DNA from: Psychroserpens burtonensis DSM 12212
GTDB taxonomy: Bacteria > Bacteroidota > Bacteroidia > Flavobacteriales > Flavobacteriaceae
Reading direction: 5' to 3'
Assembly: GCF_000425305.1 (NCBI RefSeq)
Contig: NZ_AUDE01000013.1
Span: 1-64,000 of the forward strand
Length of the DNA stretch: 64,000 nucleotides
The position numbers and the translations under genes were made by a program. The notes under the pieces are model-generated. The model saw only the letters and a list, made by a program, of their open reading frames with translations. It searched no databases and was not told the origin of the DNA. Below are positions 45,217-54,762 of this stretch, piece after piece. Position 1 is the stretch's first letter, and every line of letters begins with the position of its first letter.

Positions 45217-47625
45217 TTATGAATTTCTAGTGTCTTTAGGGTCATCATCCTCAACAGGAATAATATTTATGGAGGGTTCACGCATGACTTCCTTATTTGC
45301 AATACTGCGCTCTAAGGATAATAATAACGAAGGAAGCAGTAATAAATTAGACAACATTGCAAACAATAACGTTGCAGAAACTAATGCACCTAAAGCTACT
45401 GTGCCTCCAAAACTTGATGTTGTAAATACAATAAAACCAAAAAACAATACAATGGATGTATAGAACATACTTACGCCTGTTTCCCGTAATGCAGCATATA
45501 CCGATTTTCGTATTTTCCAGTGGTTAGCTTGAAGTTCTTGACGGTATTTTGCTAGGAAATGAATAGTATCATCCACAGAAATACCAAAGGCAATACTAAA
45601 GACTAAAATAGTAGATGGTTTTATAGGAACTCCTAAATATCCCATTAAACCAGCTGTGATTACTAATGGTAATAGGTTAGGGATTAACGAAACGATTATC
45701 ATTCTAAACGACCTAAACATATAAGCCATGAATAGCGAGATTAAAAAGATGGCTAATGATAAAGAGATTGCAAGGTTTTTTACCAAGTATTTTGTGCCCT
45801 TCTGAAAGACTAAAGCTTTACCAGTCATTGTCACATTATAACGATTTTCTGGCTGGAATACTTTATTTATTTTATTCTGAAGGTCTTCTTCTATACGTTC
45901 CATTTTGTCTGTACCAATATCCTTCATGTACGTGGTTATACGAGCATATTGGCCAGTGCTGTCTACGAAATTTTCAAGTAAGTTAGCCTCTGACGACGAA
46001 TTTTTTGCATACGATAAAATGAAACTATTCTCTTGGCTTGTAGGTAATTGATAAAATTTAGGATTACCATTATAGTAGGCTTGCTTGCTGTATTTCACTA
46101 AGCTTACCACAGAGATGGGACGAGACAGTTCAGGAATGTCATCAATAAGATTTTCGAGTTCCTCCATCTTTTTGAGTGTACTCAATTTCATGACACCTTT
46201 TTTGCGTTTGGTATCCACCATAATTTCTAATGGCATAATCCCATCAAACTCTTCTTCAAAAAACCGAATATCTTTAAAAAAGGCTTCTTCTTTTGGCATA
46301 TCTTCAATAAGGCTGCCAGAAATTTTTATTTGATAAATTCCAATTATACTTCCTATAATAAGAATTAATGAGGTCGCGTAGATTGCAATTTGTTGTTCAC
46401 GAACCATGCGTACGGTCCAATCGACAAAACCACCAATCCATTTTTTATTTAGATGTTCTAAATGCCTTTCCTGTGGATAAGGTAAAAACGTATATATGAT
46501 TGGAATTACTAAGAGACATAATATAAAAATAGCAAGAATACTAAGCGATGCAACGATTCCGAACTCTTTTAGAAGGGTGCTTTCTGTTAAAATAAAAGTT
46601 GCAAAACCAGAAGCTGTTGTCACATTTGTCATCAATGTAGCATTCCCTACTTTAGTAATAACGCGTTGTAATGATTTCACCTTATTACCATGAAGCTTTA
46701 CTTCGTGCTGGTATTTATTGATAAGGAAGATACAATTTGGAATACCAATAACAATGATCAGTGGTGGGATTAAAGCGGTAAGCACAGTAATTTCATAATT
46801 GAGTAACCCTATGATTCCAAAGGTCCACATGACACCTATACAAACAACAATAAGCGAAATAAAAGTGGCTCTAAATGATCTAAAGAACAAAAAGAAGATT
46901 AATGAGGTGACTCCAAGTGCTAAGCCTATAAAGAGCCCGATTTCATCAACAATATTCTGTGCGTTTAATGTTCTAATGTAAGGCATTCCTGAAACCCTAA
47001 CATCTAAATTATTTGCAGTTTCAAAATCTTCAACCTTAGGTATAAAGGTTTCCATTATAAAGTCTTTTCTAGCAGACGTATTTACAATGTCTTTTTTGAT
47101 GTAGATGGCAGTTCTAATAGTTCTCGTTTTAGTATTAAACAAGAAATTATCATAAAACGGATACTGCTTAAATAACTCGTCCTGCAGTTTGTTAATTTGT
47201 TCAATAGAGGTCACAGAATCCTTAATAAAAGGGACTAAATCAAATTTTTCGGCCTCCTTATTTTTAATGAGCTTTTTAAGGTCGTTAAGAGATACTACAG
47301 TTTCAACTTCGTCAAAAGCTTTTAAATCTTCAGATAGTTTGTTCCAGGCATTTAATTTTTCTACAGTAAACAATGTAGAATCTTTTACACCAAGAAGAAT
47401 TAGATTTCCTTCTTCACCAAAAATATTTAGGAACTCATTATAAGTCACATTGACCTCATGGTCATCTGGTAGTAGATTGGCTTCAGTGTATGAAAAGCGC
47501 ATGTTTTTCCATTGGGAACTGAAGAAAATGGTCGCCAAAATTATGGCAATTAGAATACCAATCTTGTTGCGTAGAATTAATCGCGCAATAATGGCCCAGA
47601 AATTTTTAGAAAATAGTTTAAACAT
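45217..47625 (-). CDS. RND-superfamily exporter (MMPL/HpnN-like)
   Basis: The 802-residue inner-membrane protein has the two-fold RND arrangement of about twelve helices with periplasmic loops. The helix-rich core of each half carries sterol-sensing-domain-like segments (IPPLIIVIGIPNCIFLINKYQ in the first half; LVFSIAFGISVDDTIHFLAKY in the second, with the DD relay). This branch exports lipids or other hydrophobic compounds without the usual HlyD/TolC partners, and none lies here. The substrate is unknown. It is followed by asnS after about 30 bases. Confidence 0.88.
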   Translation of the reverse strand: MFKLFSKNFWAIIARLILRNKIGILIAIILATIFFSSQWKNMRFSYTEANLLPDDHEVNVTYNEFLNIFGEEGNLILLGVKDSTLFTVEKLNAWNKLSEDLKAFDEVETVVSLNDLKKLIKNKEAEKFDLVPFIKDSVTSIEQINKLQDELFKQYPFYDNFLFNTKTRTIRTAIYIKKDIVNTSARKDFIMETFIPKVEDFETANNLDVRVSGMPYIRTLNAQNIVDEIGLFIGLALGVTSLIFFLFFRSFRATFISLIVVCIGVMWTFGIIGLLNYEITVLTALIPPLIIVIGIPNCIFLINKYQHEVKLHGNKVKSLQRVITKVGNATLMTNVTTASGFATFILTESTLLKEFGIVASLSILAIFILCLLVIPIIYTFLPYPQERHLEHLNKKWIGGFVDWTVRMVREQQIAIYATSLILIIGSIIGIYQIKISGSLIEDMPKEEAFFKDIRFFEEEFDGIMPLEIMVDTKRKKGVMKLSTLKKMEELENLIDDIPELSRPISVVSLVKYSKQAYYNGNPKFYQLPTSQENSFILSYAKNSSSEANLLENFVDSTGQYARITTYMKDIGTDKMERIEEDLQNKINKVFQPENRYNVTMTGKALVFQKGTKYLVKNLAISLSLAIFLISLFMAYMFRSFRMIIVSLIPNLLPLVITAGLMGYLGVPIKPSTILVFSIAFGISVDDTIHFLAKYRQELQANHWKIRKSVYAALRETGVSMFYTSIVLFFGFIVFTTSSFGGTVALGALVSATLLFAMLSNLLLLPSLLLSLERSIANKEVMREPSINIIPVEDDDPKDTRNS

Positions 47626-47860
47626 GTGTGTATTAAAACAAAAACAAAGTTAGAAAAAACCAAGGGATAAGGCTATTGAACTTGTTTAAACTTTTTTGAT
47701 AAAAGTCAAAAAGAGGTGTTTTATTTAAAGATGATGTGTTTTTTAGCTTTATAGCGACATCACTAGAGAAACAAATGATAAAAAAGTAGAATAAAAACGA
47801 CTTTTTAGCTAATTGAAAAAAGGTTCTTTGAGACCATTAAATTAATGAGATGATGTCTTA

Positions 47861-49138
47861 TTACAAATTGACATTAAACGTAAACTTGGCAGCAATATTA
47901 TCTGCAAGAGAAGGTAGGTGGTAACCACCATAGCGATAAGCAAAGCTTAAACCAAAACCAAACAGTAATCTATTGATTTCAAAACCAGCTTCAGAGTAGC
48001 CTTTTGATAATGTTCCAAATTCGATATTTTGATGGCGATCTATATTTTGCATGTTACCTATAGCCATTCTAGAAATCAGTACCAATTGAGGTCTATAACG
48101 CTCAGTAATTTTAAAAGGTTTTACGAAATGTTTAAGCTGAAGTGTGGTAAACCTATCTGAGAAAAACTCATTAAAGTACATCGTCTCAAAACTATTGATA
48201 CCAGCGACCGAAAATCGTTGGAGGATGGTTTCTTTAGTAATATTATTTGGATAGGCATGATACAAATGCGTTAGCGGTGTTTTACCTGTTGCAATTCCAG
48301 TTGTCAAAGTAGCTTCTGTAAACGATTGCTCATTATGGATGAATCTATGTACGGTTCTAAAATCTGTTTTAAAGAAATTAAAGTCACCGGTGATCTTATT
48401 TTTAAAACTCTGAGATACTTGTAATGTGAATTGTGGATAGCCTTCTTTGGCTTCGGAAACACCTTTTTCATTTACATCGTTGCTGTTAAAAGGATTCCAT
48501 TGTAAAGATATTTTTGCACTGGTAATATCAAAACTTCTAAATGACCTGTCATCTACATTGAACGTATAGTCATAAGTAGGTTGTATTTTGCTAGTTGCAA
48601 ATTCTAATTCAGACAATAAGTTTTCTGAAAATTTATGCTCTATCGATAACGCTTTACTAATATGTTTATGAAATAAATCGATATTCAATAATCGTGGTTC
48701 AAAAAACGAAAAGAATCTTTTGTCTGTTAGAAACGTGGAGCTTCCTGTTTCTTGTAAATCATCGGTATAAGATAAATTTATCCAAGTGTCTGTAGATTCA
48801 CTGACTCTAAACCCACCTCCAATTTTATATTTAAAACGATGGTCTTTAAATCCATAAACGACGTAACTATTTATTCTGTATTGTTTTGAAAATTCATCAT
48901 TAGTTATGCCGCCAAGTCCCGTTCTTACACCTTCATATTGGTTAAATTTTATAAGGTATCTCAAGTCGATATCTATAAATTTAGTAGGAAAAAAACCATT
49001 ACCTAACTGTTTAATGAATTCCTTTTTACTCAGTGAATCATTATTAATATTAGCAGAATCATTTTCTGCTTTTGGGGCTTGAGAATATAGTGCACAAGTA
49101 CAGAGCGTAAATATAATTAAGCAAATAGCCTTGTGCAT
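47861..49138 (-). CDS. DUF5686-type outer-membrane barrel, short form
   Basis: The 425-residue protein has a signal peptide (LIIFTLCTCALYSQ). The C-terminal region seen in long DUF5686 proteins follows (FPTKFIDIDLRYLIKFNQYE, then YVVYGFKDHRFKYKIGGGFR) and ends as a beta barrel (AAKFTFNVNL). Full DUF5686 proteins carry an N-terminal CarboxypepD_reg domain and are about twice as long; this one has only the barrel half with its own signal peptide. It could be a stand-alone barrel or an old truncation. The function is unknown. Confidence 0.75.
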   Translation of the reverse strand: MHKAICLIIFTLCTCALYSQAPKAENDSANINNDSLSKKEFIKQLGNGFFPTKFIDIDLRYLIKFNQYEGVRTGLGGITNDEFSKQYRINSYVVYGFKDHRFKYKIGGGFRVSESTDTWINLSYTDDLQETGSSTFLTDKRFFSFFEPRLLNIDLFHKHISKALSIEHKFSENLLSELEFATSKIQPTYDYTFNVDDRSFRSFDITSAKISLQWNPFNSNDVNEKGVSEAKEGYPQFTLQVSQSFKNKITGDFNFFKTDFRTVHRFIHNEQSFTEATLTTGIATGKTPLTHLYHAYPNNITKETILQRFSVAGINSFETMYFNEFFSDRFTTLQLKHFVKPFKITERYRPQLVLISRMAIGNMQNIDRHQNIEFGTLSKGYSEAGFEINRLLFGFGLSFAYRYGGYHLPSLADNIAAKFTFNVNL

Positions 49139-49163
49139 TTAGTTGTAAATAAATTGTATTAAT

Positions 49164-49194
49164 AAAAAAAACGACATGGAGTTAGTCGCTTTTT
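49164..49194 (-). terminator. Terminator of the pyrH-frr operon
   Basis: On the minus strand AAAAGCGAC pairs with GTCGTTTT (one G-T pair) around a 9-base loop and runs into eight T residues. It begins five bases after the frr stop. Confidence 0.75.
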
Positions 49195-49198
49195 GAGT

Positions 49199-49756
49199 CT
49201 ATACGGTCATGATCTCTTTTTCCTTAACGTCAAAAATATCGTCTACTTTCTTAACGTAGGTGTTGGTCATTTGTTGCACATCAATTTCTGCATTTTTCTG
49301 TTGATCTTCAGAAGCATCGTCAAGACTTTTTATTTCATGATTAGCGTCTTTACGAGCATTTCTGAGACCAATTTTAGCGTCTTCCGCTTCCGCTTTCGCT
49401 TGCTTTGATAGATCACGTCTGCGCTCTTCAGTTAAAGGTGGTACATTTATAATAATTGTTTCACCATTATTCATTGGGTTAAATCCTAAATTTGCATAAG
49501 CTATTCCACGTTCAATTTCTTGGATCATGTTCTTTTCCCATGGTTGCACTGTAATCGTTCTCCCGTCTGGTGTATTAACGTTAGCTACTTGAGCAAGTGG
49601 CGTTTGAGAACCATAATAGTCTACCATAACACTTCCTAACATCGCAGGACTTGCTTTACCTGCTCTAATGTTTGAAAACTGTTTTACTAAATGCTTAAGA
49701 GCATCATTCATGGCTTCTTTAGTTGAATCCAGTATAAATTTTATGTCTTCGTTCAT
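49199..49756 (-). CDS. frr: Ribosome recycling factor
   Basis: The 185-residue protein, with EF-G, splits post-termination ribosomes. It shows the family's three-helix bundle motifs: HLVKQFSNIRAGKASPAML, VNVP-type NTPDGRTITVQPWEKNMIQE and the C-terminal VPPLTEERRRDLSKQAKAEA. Length is exactly typical. It forms the usual pair with pyrH, 50 bases upstream. Confidence 0.97.
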   Translation of the reverse strand: MNEDIKFILDSTKEAMNDALKHLVKQFSNIRAGKASPAMLGSVMVDYYGSQTPLAQVANVNTPDGRTITVQPWEKNMIQEIERGIAYANLGFNPMNNGETIIINVPPLTEERRRDLSKQAKAEAEDAKIGLRNARKDANHEIKSLDDASEDQQKNAEIDVQQMTNTYVKKVDDIFDVKEKEIMTV

Positions 49757-49805
49757 TTTTTTAAACTTTAATTTGTAAAATACTTACTAAAAAATAAGCC
49801 AAATA

Positions 49806-50513
49806 TTATATATTGACTTTAGTTCCTATATTTTCTCCAGAAACTACTTTCATCAAATTTCCTTTTTTATTCATGTCAAAAACAATAATAGGCAGCCTAT
49901 TTTCTTGACTTAGAGTAAAAGCTGTGGTGTCCATAACTTTTAAACCTTTTTTCAAAACATCTTCAAATGTAATGTGATCAAATTTTACAGCGTTGGCATC
50001 TTTCTCTGGATCTGCATTATAAATACCGTCAACACGAGTCCCTTTTAATATAACGTCAGCTTCAATCTCGATGGCTCTTAATACTGCTGCAGAGTCTGTA
50101 GTAAAATACGGGTTTCCAGTACCACCACCAAAAATCACTACACGACCTTTTTTAAGATGACTCATTGCTTTTCGTCTAATAAAAGGCTCAGCAACCTCAT
50201 TAATTTTAATAGCCGTTTGCAAGCGTGTTTTTACATCTGCATCTTCCAATGCATTTTGTAACGCTAACCCATTTATTACGGTTGCTAACATTCCCATATG
50301 ATCCCCTTGAACACGATCCATACCTGCCATTGCGCCTGCGACACCTCTAAAAATATTTCCACCACCAATAACAATGGCTACTTCAATACCTAATTCAGTA
50401 ATTTCTTTAATGTCTTGAGCATATTCTGCTAAACGTTCTGGATCAATTCCATATTGGCGAGAACCCATTAGAGCTTCACCAGATAATTTGAGTAGGATTC
50501 TTTTGTATTTCAT
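49806..50513 (-). CDS. pyrH: UMP kinase
   Basis: From the ATG at 50511-50513 the protein has 235 residues and starts [20 protein letters not shown], the standard N-terminus. A longer frame to 50570 adds 19 basic residues with no family match and was not used. [27 protein letters not shown] and [20 protein letters not shown] are hallmark segments. It phosphorylates UMP to UDP in pyrimidine synthesis. The operon with frr is conserved across bacteria. Confidence 0.96.
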   Translation of the reverse strand: MKYKRILLKLSGEALMGSRQYGIDPERLAEYAQDIKEITELGIEVAIVIGGGNIFRGVAGAMAGMDRVQGDHMGMLATVINGLALQNALEDADVKTRLQTAIKINEVAEPFIRRKAMSHLKKGRVVIFGGGTGNPYFTTDSAAVLRAIEIEADVILKGTRVDGIYNADPEKDANAVKFDHITFEDVLKKGLKVMDTTAFTLSQENRLPIIVFDMNKKGNLMKVVSGENIGTKVNI

Positions 50514-50672
50514 AGTTAACCGGTTGCTTTTTTTGACATTCCTATTTGAGAAGGAATAATGTTTAGACAAATATATGAATTTAAGATATACTCTTAAAAA
50601 AGGTTTTTATTATTTTATCGATTTGATTAAGTCAATATTTTTTCTATTTTTACTATACCTAAATCTATCTAA

Positions 50673-51809
50673 ATGACTGAAAATCCATTTAGTATCCTCC
50701 TAATTACTGGAGCTATTCATGGCTTTTTATTTGTTATTATCCCTATATTATTAAAAAAAAGAATAGGTAAGCCGATATGGTTTTTAAACGGACTTGTTTT
50801 CTTTATTTCTCTAAATAATCTTCAAGCTTGGTTAACTGATAATAACTATTTTGATTCTTTATTTTATATTAAAAACTTAGTTGTACCATGGTATATGTTA
50901 GTAACTCCGTTCTTTTATACGTTTGTTGTTCACTATTTGAATATTCAAGATAAAATCAACAGTTTTTTAAAAATAGCCTTAGTTTTTTTTATAGTGCAGT
51001 TTTTTATTAGGGTAACCTTAATTATATTTTGCCAATTACAGGTTTTAGATAATACTCTCATTAATAATTATACTGTTTTTGAAGAGTTTTTTAACATGTT
51101 TTTTGCAGTTTTCATTTTTTATAAATGTTTTTTGTTGATATACAGAAAGAAAGAATTACATAGTTACGCATTACCATATACTAGCTTTACGTGGTTAAGA
51201 CAGTTTATGTTCTTTGGATTAGTGGTTGTTTTATTTTGGCTTTTTGCAATAGTAGCGAATTCTTTTACAGGTAGGATTAATAATGTTTACACATACTATC
51301 CATTAAGATTAGCAAGTTCTGTTCTTATTTATTGGGTTGGATATCAAGGTTTAATTAGATATAATTTAATGGTTGATAGAATTTCTCTAAGAAAAGAAAT
51401 CAATAGAGCTAATATTTCAGAGACTATAAAAACAGAGAAAATCAATCTAAAGGATGATAAGCATTTTAAAACTTTTGAAATTATTGAACTTTATATTACT
51501 AAGCATAAAAGGTATTTAGATCCACTTTTCGGGTTACATAATTTGGCTATAGAAATGGATTTGAGCGATAGTCAAATTTCTAAAATCTTAAATACTTATG
51601 GTAACTATAATTTTTCAGATTATATTAATAAACTACGAGTTGAATATGCTAAGGGTCTTTTAATTGACAACAATTACAAAGATTATACAATTATAGCAAT
51701 TGGTTTAGAGTGTGGTTTTAATTCAAAATCTACATTTTATTCTGCATTTAAAAAATTTACTTCGCAAACGCCTACAGCGTATAAGAAAAGGAATATAAAG
51801 CATAGATAG
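50673..51809 (+). CDS. AraC-family regulator with membrane sensor domain
   Basis: The 378-residue protein has about seven hydrophobic helices in its first 235 residues (for example ILLITGAIHGFLFVIIPIL and FFGLVVVLFWLFAIV). A cytoplasmic C-terminal AraC domain with two HTHs (LFGLHNLAIEMDLSDSQISK and YTIIAIGLECGFNSKSTFYS, ending FTSQTPTAYKKR) follows. Such membrane-bound AraC proteins are common in Bacteroidota and sense an unknown signal in or at the membrane. A dyad-like motif just after its stop recurs in the lipoprotein array downstream, so it is the likely regulator of this island. Confidence 0.88.
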   Translation: MTENPFSILLITGAIHGFLFVIIPILLKKRIGKPIWFLNGLVFFISLNNLQAWLTDNNYFDSLFYIKNLVVPWYMLVTPFFYTFVVHYLNIQDKINSFLKIALVFFIVQFFIRVTLIIFCQLQVLDNTLINNYTVFEEFFNMFFAVFIFYKCFLLIYRKKELHSYALPYTSFTWLRQFMFFGLVVVLFWLFAIVANSFTGRINNVYTYYPLRLASSVLIYWVGYQGLIRYNLMVDRISLRKEINRANISETIKTEKINLKDDKHFKTFEIIELYITKHKRYLDPLFGLHNLAIEMDLSDSQISKILNTYGNYNFSDYINKLRVEYAKGLLIDNNYKDYTIIAIGLECGFNSKSTFYSAFKKFTSQTPTAYKKRNIKHR

Positions 51810-51824
51810 ACAGATAGTTAAATT

Positions 51825-51857
51825 GTCCTAATTTATCCAATTTAGATAATTTCGGAC
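51825..51857. promoter_or_regulatory. Island operator-like motif, copy 1
   Basis: The 33-bp motif has ends GTCCTAATTTAT and AGATAATTTCGGAC, so the outer GTCC/GGAC form an inverted pair. It lies just after the AraC gene and 48 bases before the first lipoprotein gene. Two further copies occur at 53852 and 54763. It is inferred to be a binding site for the AraC regulator. Confidence 0.55.
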
Positions 51858-51904
51858 TTCTATTTAAAAAAGTAGTTATAAGTTTATAGTGATACTAAAG
51901 ACTT

Positions 51905-52246
51905 ATGATTATGAAATTAACCGCTTATTTATTTTTTAGCCTTATTTTTTTGACAAGCTGTAATAGTTATAAAAAGATCGACCTATCTGTTGGTGATATT
52001 AATTGTCAAAAAACCTATAAAATAACGACAATTGATGGAAAGAAATTTAAGGATAAGAAATGTGAACAGACTCTAACTTCTTTAAATTGTTCTAAAAACA
52101 TTATACCATTAAATAAAATTGTAGAAATAAAAGAACGGAGATTTTCGTACTTAGAAACATCTGGTATTTTGATACTTACAGGTATAACTGTTGCCGTTAT
52201 AGTCGCAATTTCAAATATTGGTATTGATGTAAATACTTCATTTTAG
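51905..52246 (+). CDS. Small lipoprotein of the AraC island
   Basis: The 113-residue protein has a lipoprotein signal (LFFSLIFLTSCNSYKK). Its middle part has four cysteines (NCQKTY, KKCEQT, LNCSKN) and a C-terminal hydrophobic segment (GILILTGITVAVIVAI) follows. I do not recognise a family. A second ATG two codons in (MKLTAYLFF) is an equally good start. It is the first gene after the operator-like motif and is probably co-transcribed with the next genes. Confidence 0.65.
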   Translation: MIMKLTAYLFFSLIFLTSCNSYKKIDLSVGDINCQKTYKITTIDGKKFKDKKCEQTLTSLNCSKNIIPLNKIVEIKERRFSYLETSGILILTGITVAVIVAISNIGIDVNTSF

Positions 52247-52279
52247 TCACCTCAATAAAATTTATAATTAAATAAAACA

Positions 52280-52960
52280 ATGACTATGAAGAGAATAATA
52301 ACACATTTAATTTTGGGTATTGGATTTACTTTTACCGTTGGATGTTCAAGTGATGAAGATACCGTCCCTTACTACAGGTTTTCAGCGGAAGATGAAACAC
52401 TTCTAATAAAGTACAATTATATTACAGATCAAGTAATTACCTATGAAAATCAATATAATGAAAAACTTCACTTTAAAGTGGTATCCAACACAAGACAAAA
52501 AAGCAGATATTCATTAAATTTTGCTAATGGCATCCTTAATGGAGGAGCATCGTTACAAAATTATTATGATAGTAAAATTATTCGTCTTGAAATATTAGAA
52601 AACTCAAGTGTAGGATTTTGTTATAATGTTAATTATGTGTTTTCTAAAAATAGAAATGAATTTAAAAGTGGTATTAATTTCCCACTATGGAATGTTGCAT
52701 TATATGCATTCATTGATGAAAGTCAGAATGATGTTAATATGGATTTGGGAGACTACTATATGATACCAAGAACACAAATGATTATTAATGGAAAAGAATT
52801 TAGTAACATTATAATTATAGACTCCAATAGTATGGATAGTAATGAATTTTGTGGAGGAATAACTCAAAACGTAAATAGTCTTTATTATGACTATGATTTT
52901 GGTATAGTACAATTTAATACTACTGATGGAAATGAGTGGAAAGTTATCTATCCAGATTAG
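52280..52960 (+). CDS. Lipoprotein of the AraC island, 226 residues
   Basis: The protein begins with a lipoprotein signal (LILGIGFTFTVGCSSDEDTV). Asp/Glu residues after the lipid-bearing cysteine fit surface export in Bacteroidota. The rest is beta-rich with no recognised domain. It lies 33 bases after the previous lipoprotein gene and 54 bases before the tandem array, on the same strand, which suggests one operon under the island regulator. Confidence 0.65.
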   Translation: MTMKRIITHLILGIGFTFTVGCSSDEDTVPYYRFSAEDETLLIKYNYITDQVITYENQYNEKLHFKVVSNTRQKSRYSLNFANGILNGGASLQNYYDSKIIRLEILENSSVGFCYNVNYVFSKNRNEFKSGINFPLWNVALYAFIDESQNDVNMDLGDYYMIPRTQMIINGKEFSNIIIIDSNSMDSNEFCGGITQNVNSLYYDYDFGIVQFNTTDGNEWKVIYPD

Positions 52961-53014
52961 AACAACTAATAAACGTTTCAATACATCAAACTTTAATAAT
53001 AAAAAATAACAACT

Positions 53015-53629
53015 ATGAAAACAACACTAAAAATTTTAGGTCTTAGTATGTTATTAATACTAAGCTGCAATAAAGATGACGACGCTACGGGTTTTACACC
53101 AACATTACCTGCAATTACCCAAGTTGGTGCCAATACCTTTGGTTGTTATGCTGGTAATACACTCATTACACCTAGAAATGGTACGGGAACTTTTAATAGT
53201 ACAGATCGAGGAATGAGATTATGGGGAGGAGGAATATCTCCTGAAATTACATACAATGAAATCGATGTACATGATTATAAAAGTGAGCGCACTTCCAGTG
53301 TTTTAATTCATGTTCAAGCTTTACATGCTAATGGGTCAGGAGAATATCCGATTTTGGAGTCAAACGGACAGGCGAATATAGACGGTCCAGATCATACTCA
53401 CGTTTTTTGTCGCATTTGGAAAAATGAAACAGAAGGCTATCAGTATTATTTATCTATTGCTAATACTGGTAATGTAAATGTAAGTAAATATGATTTTGAT
53501 GCTGGTATAGTCTCTGGAACATTTTCTTGCGAAGCCCGTAATTTTCAAACACCATACGATACCATTCAAATTACCCAAGGGCGATTTGATATCAATGGAT
53601 TTACATTACCTGAAAAAATATTTCAATAA
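53015..53629 (+). CDS. Tandem lipoprotein, unit 1 (TQ-GANTFGC family)
   Basis: The 204-residue lipoprotein has lipobox LILSCNKDDD, then LPAITQVGANTFGCYAGNTL, ITPRNGTGTFNS and a C-terminal IVSGTFSCEARNFQTPYDT with QGRFDINGF. The family resembles short Bacteroidota lipoproteins of the DUF6252 type; I am not certain of the number. It is probably surface-exposed because of the acidic residues after the cysteine. Its own upstream region lacks the operator-like motif that precedes units 2 and 3, so it is likely read from the promoter before 51905. It is nearly identical to unit 2 in its C-terminal half. Confidence 0.8.
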   Translation: MKTTLKILGLSMLLILSCNKDDDATGFTPTLPAITQVGANTFGCYAGNTLITPRNGTGTFNSTDRGMRLWGGGISPEITYNEIDVHDYKSERTSSVLIHVQALHANGSGEYPILESNGQANIDGPDHTHVFCRIWKNETEGYQYYLSIANTGNVNVSKYDFDAGIVSGTFSCEARNFQTPYDTIQITQGRFDINGFTLPEKIFQ

Positions 53630-53639
53630 AAATAAAAAA

Positions 53640-53663
53640 AAGTGGCTACGCCAATAGCCACTT
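53640..53663. terminator. Hairpin after unit 1 (copy 1 of 3)
   Basis: AAGTGGCTA pairs with TAGCCACTT around a 6-base loop and is preceded by an A-run, but no T-run follows on the plus strand. Exact copies follow units 2 (54557-54580) and 3 (55461-55484). It may protect the mRNA end or attenuate transcription into the hydrolase gene. Confidence 0.65.
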
Positions 53664-53708
53664 CAACAGTTCATAAATTAATACTAACCATTTAAATACA
53701 TTTCAAAG

Positions 53709-53801
53709 ATGAGAAAATTTTTATTTTGTTTTACCCTTTTTTTAATCAGCTTTTGCGCTCAAGCGCAAAATGAACTAGATATTTTTTTTCAAATTAATTG
53801 A
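53709..53801 (+). pseudogene. Hydrolase 5' remnant 1 (30-residue frame)
   Basis: The frame begins MRKFLFCFTLFLISFCAQAQ, almost the same signal peptide as the T9SS hydrolase at 55530, and keeps NELD. It then switches to unrelated DIFFQIN and a stop. It is the 5' end of the hydrolase gene left behind by the tandem duplication. Whether the short secreted peptide is made is unknown. Confidence 0.8.
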
Positions 53802-53851
53802 ACCATATTTTAACTTAAACATGAAATCTAATAGTATTAATCAAAAAATAT

Positions 53852-53883
53852 GTCCCGATTTATGAAATTAGATAATCTCGGAC
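53852..53883. promoter_or_regulatory. Island operator-like motif, copy 2
   Basis: The 32-bp motif runs from GTCCCGATTTAT to AGATAATCTCGGAC and is identical to copy 3. It lies about 50 bases upstream of the unit 2 start at 53932, with a TAGTTTTA box between that could be a degenerate -7. Confidence 0.6.
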
Positions 53884-53931
53884 ACTTTTAATATTACAAA
53901 ACATTAGTTTTAACAAACAAAAACAATACTT

Positions 53932-54546
53932 ATGAAAACAATACAAATAATTTTTAGCCTTAGTATTTTTTTAATGCTAAGCTGCAATAAAGATGACGAT
54001 GCTTCTGGTTTTGTACCAACATTACCTGCAATAACCCAAATTGGCGCCAATACTTTTGGTTGCTCCGCTGGCAACGTATTAATTACACCTAGAAATGGTA
54101 CAGGGACTTTTAATAGTACAGATGAAGGCATGATTCTTTGGGGAGGTGGAATAACTCCTGAGATAACATATCATGAAATAGATGTACATGACTATAAAAG
54201 TGTGCGCACCTCTAGTGTTTTAATTCATATCCAAGCTTTACATGAAAATGGCGAAGGGATTTATCCTATTTTAGAATCTAATGGGCAAAATTCAATAGAT
54301 GGTCCAGATCATACTCACATTTTTTGTCGCATTTGGAAAAATGAAACAGAAGGCTATCAGTATTATTTATCTATTGCTAATACTGGTAATGTTAATGTAA
54401 GTAGATATGATGTTGATGCTGGTATAGTCTCTGGAACATTTTCTTGTGAAGCCCGTAATTTTCAAACACCATACGATACCATTCAAATTACCCAAGGGAG
54501 GTTTGATATCAATGGATTTACACTACCCGAAAAAGTTTTTCAATAA
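53932..54546 (+). CDS. Tandem lipoprotein, unit 2
   Basis: The 204-residue paralogue of unit 1 begins MKTIQIIFSLSIFLMLSCNK and keeps the TQIGANTFGCSAGNVL and DGPDHTHIFCRIWKNETEGY segments. DNA identity with unit 1 is very high from about residue 120 onward. It has its own upstream motif copy and a following hairpin and hydrolase remnant, so the whole unit was duplicated. The encoded lipoprotein looks intact. Confidence 0.8.
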   Translation: MKTIQIIFSLSIFLMLSCNKDDDASGFVPTLPAITQIGANTFGCSAGNVLITPRNGTGTFNSTDEGMILWGGGITPEITYHEIDVHDYKSVRTSSVLIHIQALHENGEGIYPILESNGQNSIDGPDHTHIFCRIWKNETEGYQYYLSIANTGNVNVSRYDVDAGIVSGTFSCEARNFQTPYDTIQITQGRFDINGFTLPEKVFQ

Positions 54547-54556
54547 ATATAAAAAA

Positions 54557-54580
54557 AAGTGGCTACGCCAATAGCCACTT
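54557..54580. terminator. Hairpin after unit 2 (copy 2 of 3)
   Basis: Same stem as at 53640-53663 (AAGTGGCTA with TAGCCACTT). Confidence 0.65.
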
Positions 54581-54625
54581 CAACAGTTCATAAATTAATA
54601 CTAACCATTTAAATACATTACAAAG

Positions 54626-54712
54626 ATGAGAAATTTTTTATTTTACTCTTTTTTAAGCAGCTTGTATGTTCAAGCGCAAAATGAACTAGATATTTTTTTT
54701 CAAATTAATTGA
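54626..54712 (+). pseudogene. Hydrolase 5' remnant 2 (28-residue frame)
   Basis: The frame begins MRNFLFYSFLSSLYVQAQ, keeps NELD, and has the same junction to DIFFQIN as remnant 1. It has lost two codons and changed several bases compared with the hydrolase start at 55530. Confidence 0.78.
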
Positions 54713-54762
54713 ACCATATTTTAACTTAAACATGAAATCTAATAGTATTAATCAAAAAATAT

